A stretch of DNA of 64,000 bases from an uncultured Anaerolineae bacterium (GCA_934216615.1 CAKQCB010000010.1:50150-114149), one strand, 5' to 3'; counted from the first letter of the stretch, positions 8,433 to 17,980 are shown. Numbers and translations are program-made. The notes: generated by a model from the sequence alone, not told the origin.

Positions 8433-9707
8433 TTAACGATCACTATCCCCAAGCACGACATCAATACTACCCACGATGCCGATCAAGTCTGCAATCATAT
8501 AGCCTTCGGACATTTTGCCAAGCGCGCTAATGTGCATAAATGATGGAGTCTTAAAGTGAACACGACGGGGTTTATTACCCCCTGTACCGTGTAGATAACA
8601 ACCGATCTCACCGCGTGGGCTTTCAATCGCCATATACACTTCTTCGTCAGGCAGTGAATAACCTTCTGTCCAGAGTTTGAAGTGATGAATGACAGCTTCC
8701 ATGCTACGCCCTAATTCAGCGCGGGGAGGCGGAACAAACTTACGGTTTTCTGAGCGGAAAGGTCCACCGGGTAGACGTTTCACCGCTTGTTGAATGATCT
8801 TGACACTTTCGCGCATTTCTAAAATGCGGACGTAGTAACGATCATAAACGTCGCCATGTTCGCCCAACGGGACATAGAAATTATAATTTTCGTATCCGCT
8901 ATAAGGGGTCGCTTTACGAATATCCCAGTTCACGCCACTCCCGCGCAGTGATGGTCCGCTCATCCCTAAAGCAATTGCGTCTTCAGGTTCGACAACACCG
9001 ATCCCTTGGGTACGGTCAATCCATAAGGCGTTGCTGGTCAATAAACTTTCGTAATCATCTACCTTATAGGGGAATTTGTTCACGAACTCATCGAGCGCGG
9101 GCAAGAATTCTGGCGGAAGGTCACGCCAAACACCACCCGGGCGGATATAGCTGGTCATCAACCGCTGACCGCTCAGCATTTCAAACATTTCAAGGATTTT
9201 TTCGCGTTCGCGGAAGCAGTACAAGAACACGCTCATCGCGCCCATGTCTAACGCATGGGTCGCAAGCCACACCAAGTGACTGTTGATGCGTGTGAGTTCT
9301 AAGCAAATAACGCGGATCACCTGCGCACGTTCAGGAACATCAATTTCGCCAAGTTTTTCAATAGCCATCGAGAAGACGGCATTGTTTGACATAGGCGCGA
9401 GATAGTCCATGCGGTCGGTGAGTGTCAGCGCTTTATCGTAACTCTTGGATTCAATGTTCTTTTCAATGCCGGTGTGCAAAAAGCCCACGTCAGGCAAGCA
9501 AGTGACAATTTCTTCACCGTCGAGTTCGAGAAGCAAACGAAGCACACCATGCGTAGAAGGATGGTGCGGCCCCATGTTCAAAAGCAGCGTTTCGCCTGTC
9601 ATGGCGCGTTCGCTAACAAGACCGCGCAGTTGATCTAGGCTACCCTGCCATTGGGACATATCTGTGGAATTAGCGTGACTTTCAATAGGACGTGGTGAAA
9701 TAGCCAT
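8433..9707 (-). CDS. nuoD: NADH-quinone oxidoreductase subunit D (49-kDa subunit)
   Basis: 424 residues. It begins with the family signature LNMGPHHPSTHGVLRLLLEL (about 44-63), where the conserved His residues lie at the quinone site, followed by GFLHTGIEKNIES. The C-terminal end SALGKMSEGYMIADLIGIVG... with IDVVLGDSDR is the family's usual terminus, the same fold as the large subunit of NiFe hydrogenases without metal ligands. NuoC is a separate gene here, 14 bases upstream, rather than fused to NuoD as in Escherichia coli. Confidence 0.97.
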   Translation of the reverse strand: MAISPRPIESHANSTDMSQWQGSLDQLRGLVSERAMTGETLLLNMGPHHPSTHGVLRLLLELDGEEIVTCLPDVGFLHTGIEKNIESKSYDKALTLTDRMDYLAPMSNNAVFSMAIEKLGEIDVPERAQVIRVICLELTRINSHLVWLATHALDMGAMSVFLYCFREREKILEMFEMLSGQRLMTSYIRPGGVWRDLPPEFLPALDEFVNKFPYKVDDYESLLTSNALWIDRTQGIGVVEPEDAIALGMSGPSLRGSGVNWDIRKATPYSGYENYNFYVPLGEHGDVYDRYYVRILEMRESVKIIQQAVKRLPGGPFRSENRKFVPPPRAELGRSMEAVIHHFKLWTEGYSLPDEEVYMAIESPRGEIGCYLHGTGGNKPRRVHFKTPSFMHISALGKMSEGYMIADLIGIVGSIDVVLGDSDR

Positions 9708-9721
9708 AAAATTCCTCTACC

Positions 9722-10258
9722 CTATTCCTTCGCAAACGGTTTATGCTTGCTAATTTCTTCCACATTAAACGAGAACATCACGGTCTCATAGCCAAGCGGG
9801 TAGTCACGACGATGAGGATGTCCGTTCCAATCCTGAGGCATCAAGACACGGCGTGGGTCTGGATGTCCGGTGAACACAATACCCATCATGTCCATAATTT
9901 CGCGTTCCAACCAATTTGCGGCGGGGAACAAGCCAGTCGAAGTGGGCAACGAGGGTTCATCTTCAGGGACAAACACCTTGACGCGTATACGACGGGCATA
10001 CAGCATGGAATAGAGATGGAAGGAAACAGCAAACCGTTCTGGACGAGAATTTTCGGGGTAATAGTCCACCGCGCTGATGTCCGAAAGGTAGTTAAAGATC
10101 AACCCTTTGGTGTCGCGCAAGTGACGTAAAACAGAAATAACGTTTTCGGGTGAAACCAAAATTGTCATTTCACCGCGAAATTCGTGTTTTTCAAAAACGA
10201 TGTTGGGCATCGTTTCTTGTAAACTCACAAATGGATCGAGAGCTGCTGGAATTTGCAT
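9722..10258 (-). CDS. nuoC: NADH-quinone oxidoreductase subunit C (30-kDa subunit)
   Basis: 178 residues. It carries the conserved block [20 protein letters not shown] (about 112-131) and then [20 protein letters not shown], the classic complex I 30-kDa signature. The protein packs against NuoD and helps hold the peripheral arm together. A GAGAGGCGAG ribosome-binding region precedes the ATG at 10258. It is 14 bases ahead of nuoD and 24 bases after nuoB. Confidence 0.96.
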   Translation of the reverse strand: MQIPAALDPFVSLQETMPNIVFEKHEFRGEMTILVSPENVISVLRHLRDTKGLIFNYLSDISAVDYYPENSRPERFAVSFHLYSMLYARRIRVKVFVPEDEPSLPTSTGLFPAANWLEREIMDMMGIVFTGHPDPRRVLMPQDWNGHPHRRDYPLGYETVMFSFNVEEISKHKPFAKE

Positions 10259-10282
10259 AATTGATATCTCGCCTCTCGCCGC

Positions 10283-10771
10283 TTATTTCACCCACTCAGA
10301 CAAGGTTTGTCCCTTAATCTTTTCGTGGAGTGTCAAAATACCGTGAATGAGTTGTTCAGGGCGTGGAGGGCAACCCGCAATGTACACGTCAACAGGGATG
10401 ATCTCATCAACCCCTTGAACCACTGCATAATTGTTGTAAACCCCACCACAAGAAGCACAATCACCCATTGCGATCACATACTTGGGTGAAGCCATTTGAT
10501 CATAAAGTTGACGCACAACAGGGGACATTTTGCGTGTCAAACGACCCGCAACAATCAATAAATCTGCCTGACGGGGACTTGCACGATTCAGCTCCATACC
10601 AAAACGAGACAAATCGTAGTTTGAGCCTTGCGTCGCCATCATTTCAATAGCACAACAGGCCAAACCAAACAAGAGTGGCCAGACAGCCCCGGTACGTGCC
10701 CAATTGACTGCTGTATCAAGCGTTGTGGTGACAACACCAAGTTCACCTAACTTAGATGAGACTACTCCCAT
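10283..10771 (-). CDS. nuoB: NADH-quinone oxidoreductase subunit B (cluster N2)
   Basis: Carries the 4Fe-4S cluster N2, the last electron donor to quinone: the tandem Cys pair in ACCAIEMMA, then [10 protein letters not shown] and AGCPPRPEQ. An ATG at 10792 is possible, but the ATG at 10771 has a strong AGGAG seven bases upstream, so I call the start there, giving 162 residues beginning [12 protein letters not shown]. The start overlaps the end of nuoA by 10 bases, consistent with translational coupling. Confidence 0.96.
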   Translation of the reverse strand: MGVVSSKLGELGVVTTTLDTAVNWARTGAVWPLLFGLACCAIEMMATQGSNYDLSRFGMELNRASPRQADLLIVAGRLTRKMSPVVRQLYDQMASPKYVIAMGDCASCGGVYNNYAVVQGVDEIIPVDVYIAGCPPRPEQLIHGILTLHEKIKGQTLSEWVK

Positions 10772-11124
10772 TCTAATGCTCCTATCTTCCATTCGTAGAT
10801 TAATCCGATGGTCAGGATGAGGATAAAAACACCCATCGAGATAAAGGCATATAAACCGAAATCACGGAAGATAACTGCCCATGGTAGGAAAAATACGACT
10901 TCGATATCAAAAAGAATGAATAACACCGCAACTAAATAAAACTTTACAGAGTAACGGCGGTTGGCTGGGCCAATCGGTTTCATACCGCTTTCATAAGGAT
11001 CCAATTTACGCGATGTTGGTTTTTGAGGGCCGAACAAACGCGAGATAAAAAGGATCAATATTGAAACCAGAACCGCGATGATTATTAACGCTCCGATTGG
11101 AGCAAATTCTTGGAATGCAGCCAT
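10762..11124 (-). CDS. nuoA: NADH-quinone oxidoreductase subunit A
   Basis: Small membrane subunit with three helices (around residues 6-28, 63-83 and 90-112 of the called protein) and the conserved motifs [15 protein letters not shown] and [20 protein letters not shown], whose acidic residues near the quinone cavity are diagnostic. An ATG exists at 11157, but the one at 11124 (120 residues, [11 protein letters not shown]) has an AGG element upstream and fits NuoA length better. It is the first gene of the operon, about 50 bases behind the likely transcription start. Confidence 0.95.
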   Translation of the reverse strand: MAAFQEFAPIGALIIIAVLVSILILFISRLFGPQKPTSRKLDPYESGMKPIGPANRRYSVKFYLVAVLFILFDIEVVFFLPWAVIFRDFGLYAFISMGVFILILTIGLIYEWKIGALEWE

Positions 11125-11180
11125 AGGCTTAACCTGGGTGAAAATTCGATTGTACAAATTGGAGCAATTAGCTTGACCGT

Positions 11181-11209
11181 AGTATAGCCCACAGATATAC
11201 GAGTGTCAA
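11181..11209 (-). promoter_or_regulatory. sigma70-type promoter of the nuo operon
   Basis: On the minus strand TTGACA (11204-11209) and TATACT (11181-11186) are separated by exactly 17 bases. This is close to a perfect housekeeping promoter and sits 57 bases upstream of the nuoA ATG at 11124. Transcription would begin near 11174. Confidence 0.88.
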
Positions 11210-11354
11210 CTTACGCAACTGAGGGAACAAACCCGACAAGCTTTCATAAAGATGATGCATATTTAACCACATTGTGCGCAAATTCACAATTCCAAAAAAG
11301 AATGAGATTGCATTGGTTATACATAATCATCCGCTTTGATAAACTTTTAACGCG

Positions 11355-12725
11355 CTAAGAATCTGGATGATTCATTTCGATCACCTGATTGATCTCAGGT
11401 TGATTGACCTTCACTTCTCGGCCATCGGGAAACTGCACACGAATATAATCTACTTCTGTAATCGTCCCTAAGCCAAAATGCGCGATTGGTTCCATTTGGC
11501 ATAGATACCCACTCCCCGCGTCAATCACTTTACGGCGGGTTCGGCCATCGGCATGTAAGGTGACTAATGCGCCACGCGCTGGTGCGCCGTACTGCGTTCG
11601 CGGTAACACGCGTAAATAGTTATTTTTGTTGGCGACTCCTTTGAAATAAGAGAGCGTACTCGGCGCGCTTTCGCCATGTGAAATTAACAATTCTAAGCGC
11701 CCGTCATGATCAAAATCACCACAAATGGCGCCCGTACCTAAAGCATCCACTTCTAAAGCCGCGCCTGAATCTAAAGGAAGCCATTCTTTGTCGCGATAGC
11801 CGAAAAGACGATTGGGTTCGCCAATATTGTTAAAAAAAATTTCGTCGTAGCCGTCATTATCAAAATCAGCAATCAGAACGGTGCGCACTTTTGAAGGGCG
11901 CGCCATATCCAGCGGGGCATAATCGACAAATTGATTACCCAATTTCTGCATAAAAAAACGATGCGGGCCTTGCCAATTTCCTAAGAGAATGTCAAACATG
12001 CCGTCGTGGTTTGCATCTAGGATGGCCGCGCCTCGCGCATCATAGAGCGGGTCATCAATGCCAACTTGAGTACCCACCTCGGTAAACGTCCCATCCCCGT
12101 TATTGATGAACAGCAGATTTGCACCGACATCGTTCCCACAAAAAATATCCATGCGAGATGTGATAATCGGCGCGGTGATTAAGCTACGCCCATTCACAAC
12201 GTAATTTAAAGCCGCCTCCCCTGCCACATCTTGGAGCTGACCATCTTCGTCTAATTCGTACAAACGGAGCGCCCCACCATACGATGCAATGACAAACCCA
12301 TAACGTCCTGCGCCTAAGCGATCAATCGCAGCGGCAGAACGCCCAGCCACCAAATTACGTACAGATCGGTGCATTTGGTAAGAAAATAAATCCACCCATT
12401 CCCCATCGACATAATCAAATAGGCGATCTGGTTGGCGTTTTTTTCCTGAAAATGTATCGGCATTTAAGACGTAAATTTCTTCTAAACCATCGGCATCAAT
12501 ATCGGCTGCAACGAGACAAATCGCATGGCGGTTCACATCAGCCAACGCTTCGGACGCTACATTCTCAAAACCCAGCCCTGTCCACTTCAAAACTAAGTTA
12601 GGGCTATTGAAGCCGGCTACTAAAATTTCAAATTGACCATCACCATCAATATCGCTCACAGCCATGCCGTAATACAATTGATTGGGGTTGTAGAGCAACA
12701 AATTACTACGGTCAACAAACATCAT
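11355..12725 (-). CDS. FG-GAP/VCBS repeat protein with C-terminal ASPIC/UnbV domain
   Basis: At least five repeats of the type DIDGDGQFEILVAG, DIDADGLEEIYVLN, DANHDGMFDILLGN, DFDNDGYDEIFFNN and DFDHDGRLELLISH are spread along the chain. They form a calcium-binding beta-propeller like the integrin alpha chain. The last 75 residues, from about GAPARGALVTLHADG to the end, are an ASPIC/UnbV domain. I choose the ATG at 12725 (456 residues, AGGA five bases upstream); the frame remains open to 12773. With either start there is no signal peptide, which is odd for this mostly secreted family. The substrate or partner is unknown. It is transcribed away from the hydrolase gene at 12919. Confidence 0.85.
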   Translation of the reverse strand: MMFVDRSNLLLYNPNQLYYGMAVSDIDGDGQFEILVAGFNSPNLVLKWTGLGFENVASEALADVNRHAICLVAADIDADGLEEIYVLNADTFSGKKRQPDRLFDYVDGEWVDLFSYQMHRSVRNLVAGRSAAAIDRLGAGRYGFVIASYGGALRLYELDEDGQLQDVAGEAALNYVVNGRSLITAPIITSRMDIFCGNDVGANLLFINNGDGTFTEVGTQVGIDDPLYDARGAAILDANHDGMFDILLGNWQGPHRFFMQKLGNQFVDYAPLDMARPSKVRTVLIADFDNDGYDEIFFNNIGEPNRLFGYRDKEWLPLDSGAALEVDALGTGAICGDFDHDGRLELLISHGESAPSTLSYFKGVANKNNYLRVLPRTQYGAPARGALVTLHADGRTRRKVIDAGSGYLCQMEPIAHFGLGTITEVDYIRVQFPDGREVKVNQPEINQVIEMNHPDS

Positions 12726-12918
12726 CGGCATCCTATGCTGAGAAGTGCAACTTCTGTTCAGCACACAGTTCACTTGTTAGAATAATTACAGCCTAACTAT
12801 ATACTATATGTCCTACTCAATTAAGGCGAAAATTCAAGTAAAATAGTTAGAAGATTTAAAGATTACATCGTAGCATCAAGAAAATTTGAACTTTTTTATA
12901 ATAGAAATAGGAGCAACC

Positions 12919-13719
12919 ATGCCAATTGCACACCTTAATAATCAAGGCATCTCTTATGAAGATTCAGGAGGTAATGGCCCAGCAGTGATGTTCTTACATG
13001 GTTTCATGTTCGACCATGATCTGTTTGTTCCCCAAGTCGAAGCGCTTGCCCCGCAATACCGCTGTGTACGCTTTACCGCACGCGGGTTTGGTCAAACCCA
13101 ATGGGATGGAAATCCGTTTTCCTTGTGGGACACCGTAGAAGACGCAATCGCCCTGTTAGATCATTTAAATATCAAAACAGCGGTCTTTGTGGGAATGTCG
13201 CAAGGTGGCTACGCAATTTTACGCATCGCTTTGAAGTACCCCGAACGTGTCAACGGGTTGATCTTCATCGATACGTATAATGGCATCGACACGGAAGACG
13301 TTAAAGAAATCTACCGTTCTATGCGCGACGCATGGCGTGATGTTGGCCCGGCGCAAGTGGTCAACACGTTGCTCACGTTATTCCTCGGCCCTGAAGAAAC
13401 CAACCAAAAACACTGGGAAGTGTGGAAACCCCGTTGGGAAGCACACACAGCCCAACAAATCGCCGCTACAATGAATAACCTGATTGATCGTGATGAAGTG
13501 AGCCAAGATCAAGTCGATTTGGTCAAAGCCCCTGTCATGGTGATTCATGGTGAAGCGGATAATGGAATTCCCCCCGCTGCAGGCGAAGCGCTGTTTAATT
13601 CCTTCAGTAACAAAGTCGGGTTTGTCCGTATTCCCGACGCGCCTCACGCCTCCAATTACACCCACCCCGAACAAGTCAACGCCGCCATCAAAGGCTTCTT
13701 GACCGAACACGCCAAATAG
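12919..13719 (+). CDS. alpha/beta-hydrolase fold protein
   Basis: 266 residues. The oxyanion-hole motif is FLHGFMFDHD (about 25-34), the nucleophile elbow GMSQGG puts the catalytic Ser at 94, and the likely acid and base lie in HGEADNGIPP and DAPHASNYTHPEQV. An upstream frame extends to 12886, but AGGAG six bases before the ATG at 12919 fixes the start there. A TATAAT sequence at 12897-12902 could be its -10 box, with no good -35. It has no signal peptide, so it is cytosolic. The fold includes esterases, haloperoxidases and lactonases; the substrate cannot be read from sequence. Confidence 0.88.
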   Translation: MPIAHLNNQGISYEDSGGNGPAVMFLHGFMFDHDLFVPQVEALAPQYRCVRFTARGFGQTQWDGNPFSLWDTVEDAIALLDHLNIKTAVFVGMSQGGYAILRIALKYPERVNGLIFIDTYNGIDTEDVKEIYRSMRDAWRDVGPAQVVNTLLTLFLGPEETNQKHWEVWKPRWEAHTAQQIAATMNNLIDRDEVSQDQVDLVKAPVMVIHGEADNGIPPAAGEALFNSFSNKVGFVRIPDAPHASNYTHPEQVNAAIKGFLTEHAK

Positions 13720-13727
13720 GTTTTCAC

Positions 13728-13781
13728 GCATCATCGCTTAGTAGAACTGTCTGCAAAAGGACTTCTACTAAGTGGTGATGC
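13728..13781 (+). terminator. long hairpin after the hydrolase gene
   Basis: Arms 13728-13746 and 13763-13781 pair over 19 bp, allowing two G-U wobbles, around a 16-nt loop. It begins nine bases after the hydrolase stop codon. No T-run follows, so it is either a 3'-end stabilising structure or an imperfect terminator rather than a textbook intrinsic terminator. Confidence 0.55.
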
Positions 13782-13851
13782 TGGTGCTTGCGAACCTTTC
13801 CTGAATCGTTTAATATGCCCTTTTTAATATGAACTACTGAGGAATTTGACC

Positions 13852-14499
13852 GTGAGCATCAAAGCCTTCATATTTGATCTTGATGGTGTGATCACCGATA
13901 CCGCTGAATTTCATTTCCTCGCATGGAAGCAACTGGCAGATGAAGAAGGCATCACTTTTACGCGTGAAGACAATGAGCAGCTACGCGGGGTTTCACGACG
14001 TGAAAGTTTACGTCGTATGCTGAAGGGGAAAGTCGTCAGCGAAGACACTGCACAAGCATGGATGGAACGTAAAAACACGTATTACCGCACATTGTTGGAA
14101 AAGATCACTCCTGAAGATCGACTGCACGGCGTCACAGAATTCCTCACCGACGCGAAGCGTGCTGGCATGAAACTCGGCATTGGCTCGGCTAGTAAAAATG
14201 CGAAGGATGTGCTTACCCGTCTTGAACTGCTCTCGTTTTTTGATGCGATTGGCGATGGGTACAGCGTCGTCAACAGCAAACCTGCCCCTGACTTATTCGT
14301 CTGGGTTGCAGGTCGGTTGGATATCCCCCCACAAGAAGGCGTCGTTTTTGAAGATGCAGAGGCCGGTGTGACGGCGGCCTTACAAGGTGGGTTTTATACC
14401 GTCGGCATTGGCACTTCAGATGTTGGACATGCGCACCTCACCGCCGAGGGTTTAGGATCGATCACGCCTCAAACGGTGCTAGAACAATTTAACCGCTAG
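13852..14499 (+). CDS. pgmB: beta-phosphoglucomutase (HAD superfamily)
   Basis: 215 residues. The HAD motif FDLDGVITDT supplies the phosphate-accepting Asp 9 and the general acid/base Asp 11. The cap motif RGVSRRESL, then IGSASKN and FEDAEAGV, match beta-phosphoglucomutases, which convert beta-glucose-1-phosphate to glucose-6-phosphate. The GTG at 13852 sits about eight bases after GAGGA; a TTG at 13846 is less well placed. The neighbouring GH65 phosphorylase would make its substrate. It converges with the LacI gene and the two stop codons overlap by four bases. Confidence 0.9.
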   Translation: MSIKAFIFDLDGVITDTAEFHFLAWKQLADEEGITFTREDNEQLRGVSRRESLRRMLKGKVVSEDTAQAWMERKNTYYRTLLEKITPEDRLHGVTEFLTDAKRAGMKLGIGSASKNAKDVLTRLELLSFFDAIGDGYSVVNSKPAPDLFVWVAGRLDIPPQEGVVFEDAEAGVTAALQGGFYTVGIGTSDVGHAHLTAEGLGSITPQTVLEQFNR

Positions 14500-15521
14500 G
14501 GTAACGATGGCGCCCCGCAAGAATTACGAATCACCAACTGAGGTTTGACGAGAATCTGTTTATTTTCTTCCACACCAGTGACGAGCCTCGCCTCTAGCAG
14601 TTGAATGAGTTGATACGCAATTTGATCTATCGGTTGTTGGATTGTGGTGAGTGATGGGCGTAGATGCTGGCTCATCGGTGAGTTATCAAAGCCGATTACA
14701 GAGAAGTCACGCCCGACTTGCAAATTGGCATTTTCAATCGCCTTCATCAAGCCAATCGCGATCAAGTCGGTCACGGCGACGGTGGCAGTCGGTCGTTGTT
14801 CAGCCGGTAAACCTGACCAATAATCCCATGCTAAGCGTCCTGTTTCCTCGCTTTGTTCCCCTCTGAAAAGATATTCTGGGCGGGCTTCCAACTGCGCTTG
14901 TGCGAGTGCTTCGCGATAGCCGTCGAGACGGAAACTGCCCGAAATTGATTCTTCCGGCCAGCCGACAAACCCAATGCGCCGATGTCCAAGCGAAATCAGA
15001 TACTTCGTCGCTTCAAACGCCCCATCAAATCCATCCGTATCGACCCACGTATAATCACCATCCAAGTTAGAACGACCAAAGGTGACAAACGGGAATTTTT
15101 CTTCGCGCAGATGATGGATACGCACATCATGCCGTTGTGTGCCGGAAAGGACAAATCCATCCACGCGCTGGGTACGAATCAGATCATCATATACAGGCAA
15201 GGGGTCATGAATGGGATGGGTGAACGTCAAGATATGATAATTCGCTTGTTCCGCGTACTGCGCCAAACTGTAGATGAACCGATCCAAGATGGGGTTTGTT
15301 TCATCTTCTTTTGCGTGGTGCCAAGCATAGCCAATCAAACGGGTTTCGTTGGCTTTTAAATTTCGAGCGTTGATATTTCGCGTATAGCCAATTGTTTTTA
15401 TGGCTTCCAGCACGCGGTCACGTGTTGCGTCGCTATAAAAATGAGATTTATTATTTAAAACATAGGAAACCGTTGCGACGGAAACCCCAGCTTCGCGTGC
15501 AACATCTCTAATCGTTGGCAT
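14496..15521 (-). CDS. LacI-family transcriptional repressor
   Basis: 341 residues. The N-terminal helix-turn-helix and hinge are canonical: TIRDVAREAGVSVATVSYVL, then the hinge region NINARNLKANETRLIGY. The remainder is a periplasmic-binding-protein-like sugar-sensing domain ending at about residue 335. An AGGGA ribosome-binding site precedes the ATG at 15521. It lies between pgmB and the GH65 gene and is divergent from the latter. The palindrome at 15699-15710 is a likely operator, so it probably senses an alpha-glucosyl sugar or sugar phosphate. Confidence 0.95.
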   Translation of the reverse strand: MPTIRDVAREAGVSVATVSYVLNNKSHFYSDATRDRVLEAIKTIGYTRNINARNLKANETRLIGYAWHHAKEDETNPILDRFIYSLAQYAEQANYHILTFTHPIHDPLPVYDDLIRTQRVDGFVLSGTQRHDVRIHHLREEKFPFVTFGRSNLDGDYTWVDTDGFDGAFEATKYLISLGHRRIGFVGWPEESISGSFRLDGYREALAQAQLEARPEYLFRGEQSEETGRLAWDYWSGLPAEQRPTATVAVTDLIAIGLMKAIENANLQVGRDFSVIGFDNSPMSQHLRPSLTTIQQPIDQIAYQLIQLLEARLVTGVEENKQILVKPQLVIRNSCGAPSLP

Positions 15522-15556
15522 TATTATTCCCTGTGAAATTTGTCCTTGAATGATGA

Positions 15557-15584
15557 ATTATGCCCCAAGCAAGCGCCGTTTCAA
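15557..15584 (-). promoter_or_regulatory. promoter of the LacI-type repressor gene
   Basis: On the minus strand TTGAAA (15579-15584) and CATAAT (15557-15562) are 16 bases apart, about 36 bases upstream of the repressor ATG. Confidence 0.6.
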
Positions 15585-15671
15585 TGACTGCCCATACCCC
15601 TTATCATCAAGCCACTAACGCACTCGTGAATAAGCTAACAAAAAATCGTCTAAAAGTCCTGACTTTAGAGG

Positions 15672-15700
15672 TTGCAAATTTACCATAGGATCGCTAAATT
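15672..15700 (+). promoter_or_regulatory. promoter of the GH65 phosphorylase gene
   Basis: TTGCAA (15672-15677) and TAAATT (15695-15700) with a 17-base spacer, 29 bases upstream of the first possible start codon. The -10 box overlaps the operator palindrome at 15699-15710 by two bases. Confidence 0.6.
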
Positions 15701-15710
15701 AAACGTTTAA
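15699..15710. promoter_or_regulatory. LacI-family operator palindrome
   Basis: TTAAACGTTTAA is a perfect 12-bp palindrome with the central CG dyad typical of LacI/GalR-family operators. It covers the end of the -10 box and the start point of the GH65 promoter, where a bound repressor would block initiation. Confidence 0.7.
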
Positions 15711-15728
15711 GATACAGTAAATTCAAGT

Positions 15729-17936
15729 ATGAGAAGATACAACATCATGCTACAAAAACTTTGGCAAATTGAAGAGTTCCCTTTTCACCCTGAAAAATTA
15801 CTTTTTTATGAAACCATCCTCACAATTGGGAATGGCTATCTTTCAACCCGCGCCAGTTTTGAAGAAGGCTTTCCGAACAACACCCCGACGACAATGGTGC
15901 ATGGGGTATACAACCATGCGCCCGGCAAACTCGTCCCTGAATTGGTGAATGCCCCGAACTGGCTTCCGATTGAAATTGTAGTCGATGGCACGCCTGTAAA
16001 AATGATCCATCAAAATGACACGACATCGGTCAACCCGACGGAAGGTGCGCTTTTAGGGTATCGTCGTGTGCTGGACATGCAAACAGGGACATTAAAGCGC
16101 GAAGTGCTTTTCCGCGCTTCGAGCGGAAGCATCGTCCGTATTGTGTACGAACGCTTCGCCAGCTTAGATGATGTGCATGTTCTCGCGCAGAAAGTCACGC
16201 TGTTTGCCGTGGACGGAAACCCTGAAATCGAGGTCAGTGCATGGATTGACGGAAGCGTGCAAAATGCAGGCGTTCAACATTGGACGGGCATCACCCCCAG
16301 CGCGGAAGGTCACACGATTGCTCTAGCGGCGACCACCGAACAATCGGGCTATGGCATCGCCGTCGCGTCACGCTTAAAAGCGCCGGGTCAACATCAAGTC
16401 AGTGCCAGCGGAACCCAACCCAAAGTGACGACGAAGTTCACGCTCGAAAATCAAACCAGCGTGGAAGTCGAAAAAATTTCTTCGCTCTACACCACGCGTG
16501 ATGTTGAAGACCCCCTCACCGCCGCCCGCGACAAAGTTACTGAAGCGACGCAAGTCACATACACCACGCTTGAGACGGCACATCAAGCGGAATGGGCGAA
16601 ATATTGGGAACATAGCGATATCCAAATTGTAGGGGATGAATCTGCTCAAAACGCCTTACGCTTTGTGATGTATCACATTTTGATTGCCGCCCCACGCCAT
16701 GACGATCAAGTGAGCATCGGCGCGAAGACCCTTTCCGGTTATGGCTATAAAGGCCATGTCTTCTGGGATACAGAATTATTCATCGTCCCACCGCTGACTT
16801 TGACACAACCTCAGCTTGCCAAAAACTTGTTGATGTACCGTTACAACAAACTTCAAGGCGCACGCAATAAAGCCATCACCAACGGCTATGAAGGCGCGAT
16901 GTTCCCATGGGAAAGCACCGATACAGGCGAAGAAACAACCCCTCAATGGAGTGACCCACAACCTGATGGTTCGCGCATCCGCATTTGGACGGGCGATAGT
17001 GAACAACACATCTCCACCGATATCGCGTATGCGATTTTGCAATATTGGAATTGGACAGGTGATAACGAATTTTTACAGAAGCATGGCGCGGAAATCGTCT
17101 TAGATACGGCTGTTTTTTGGGGAAGCCGCGTCGAAGAACGGAACGGACGTTTTGAACTCTCTCAGCAAATTGGCCCCGACGAGTACCACGAAAATATTGA
17201 TAACAGCGTGTTCACCAATCAAATGGTGGCATGGCATTTGAAACAAGCAGTTCAGTTATTGGGCTGGCTCAAAACCCATGCGCCAGAAGATGCAACCCGT
17301 TTGATCGAACAGCTTGATCTCTCCCCTACTCGCTTGGCACACTGGGAAGATGTGATTCAACGCATGTTCATCCCCTTCGACGAAGAAAAACAGATTCACA
17401 TCCAATTCCCCGGTTTCTTCGATATGGAATTCATCCCTGTGCCGTTATATGAGCCACGCACCGTGAGTGTACAGGCAATTTTAGGGCACTATCGAAGCAT
17501 CCAAACCCAAGTGATTAAACAAGCCGATGTCGTCATGCTGATGGCGCTGTTAGGCTCAGAACTCAACGTCAGCAAAGACGTGATGATCAATAACTTCAAC
17601 ACGTATTATCCCCGTACCGATCACGGCTCGTCGCTCAGCCCTGCGATTCATGCGTGGGTGGCCGCCAAACTGGGCATGGATGACATCGCCTATCACATGT
17701 TTGAACACGCCTCACAAATTGACTTGAAAGATAATAAAGGCAACGTGCGCGATGGGATTCATGGCGCGGCCTGCGGGGGTGTGATCCAAGCCGTAATTTT
17801 CGGTTTCTGCGGTTTGCACATTGATGACCATGGCGAATTACAAGTTGCGCCCAACCTACCCGAACATTGGCACAAAGTCAGCTTCCAAGTTCACTTTAAG
17901 GGTCAACCGCGCCGTATCGAAGTCACTCATAAGTAA
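15729..17936 (+). CDS. glycoside hydrolase family 65 disaccharide phosphorylase
   Basis: 735 residues, close to the family's usual 750-800. The N-terminal beta-sandwich begins with ETILTIGNGYLSTRASFEEG. The (alpha/alpha)6 barrel has GHVFWDTELF, and QIGPDEYHENIDNS supplies the catalytic general acid Glu 485. GH65 enzymes phosphorolyse maltose, trehalose, kojibiose or nigerose with inversion, giving beta-glucose-1-phosphate and a sugar; the nearby pgmB gene fits this. Which disaccharide is used cannot be told by eye. ATG codons at 15729 and 15747 are both possible: the second has GAGAAG ten bases upstream. It has no signal peptide, so it is cytosolic. Confidence 0.9.
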   Translation: MRRYNIMLQKLWQIEEFPFHPEKLLFYETILTIGNGYLSTRASFEEGFPNNTPTTMVHGVYNHAPGKLVPELVNAPNWLPIEIVVDGTPVKMIHQNDTTSVNPTEGALLGYRRVLDMQTGTLKREVLFRASSGSIVRIVYERFASLDDVHVLAQKVTLFAVDGNPEIEVSAWIDGSVQNAGVQHWTGITPSAEGHTIALAATTEQSGYGIAVASRLKAPGQHQVSASGTQPKVTTKFTLENQTSVEVEKISSLYTTRDVEDPLTAARDKVTEATQVTYTTLETAHQAEWAKYWEHSDIQIVGDESAQNALRFVMYHILIAAPRHDDQVSIGAKTLSGYGYKGHVFWDTELFIVPPLTLTQPQLAKNLLMYRYNKLQGARNKAITNGYEGAMFPWESTDTGEETTPQWSDPQPDGSRIRIWTGDSEQHISTDIAYAILQYWNWTGDNEFLQKHGAEIVLDTAVFWGSRVEERNGRFELSQQIGPDEYHENIDNSVFTNQMVAWHLKQAVQLLGWLKTHAPEDATRLIEQLDLSPTRLAHWEDVIQRMFIPFDEEKQIHIQFPGFFDMEFIPVPLYEPRTVSVQAILGHYRSIQTQVIKQADVVMLMALLGSELNVSKDVMINNFNTYYPRTDHGSSLSPAIHAWVAAKLGMDDIAYHMFEHASQIDLKDNKGNVRDGIHGAACGGVIQAVIFGFCGLHIDDHGELQVAPNLPEHWHKVSFQVHFKGQPRRIEVTHK

Positions 17937-17949
17937 CCCCAATACAAAG

Positions 17950-17980
17950 AAAAACGGTCACAAATGTTGTGACCGTTTTT
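17950..17980. terminator. bidirectional terminator between GH65 and Nudix-GNAT genes
   Basis: A perfect 12-bp stem (17950-17961 with 17969-17980) and a 7-nt loop, with A-runs on one side and T-runs on the other. It lies exactly between the converging genes, so it can stop transcription from both sides. Confidence 0.9.
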
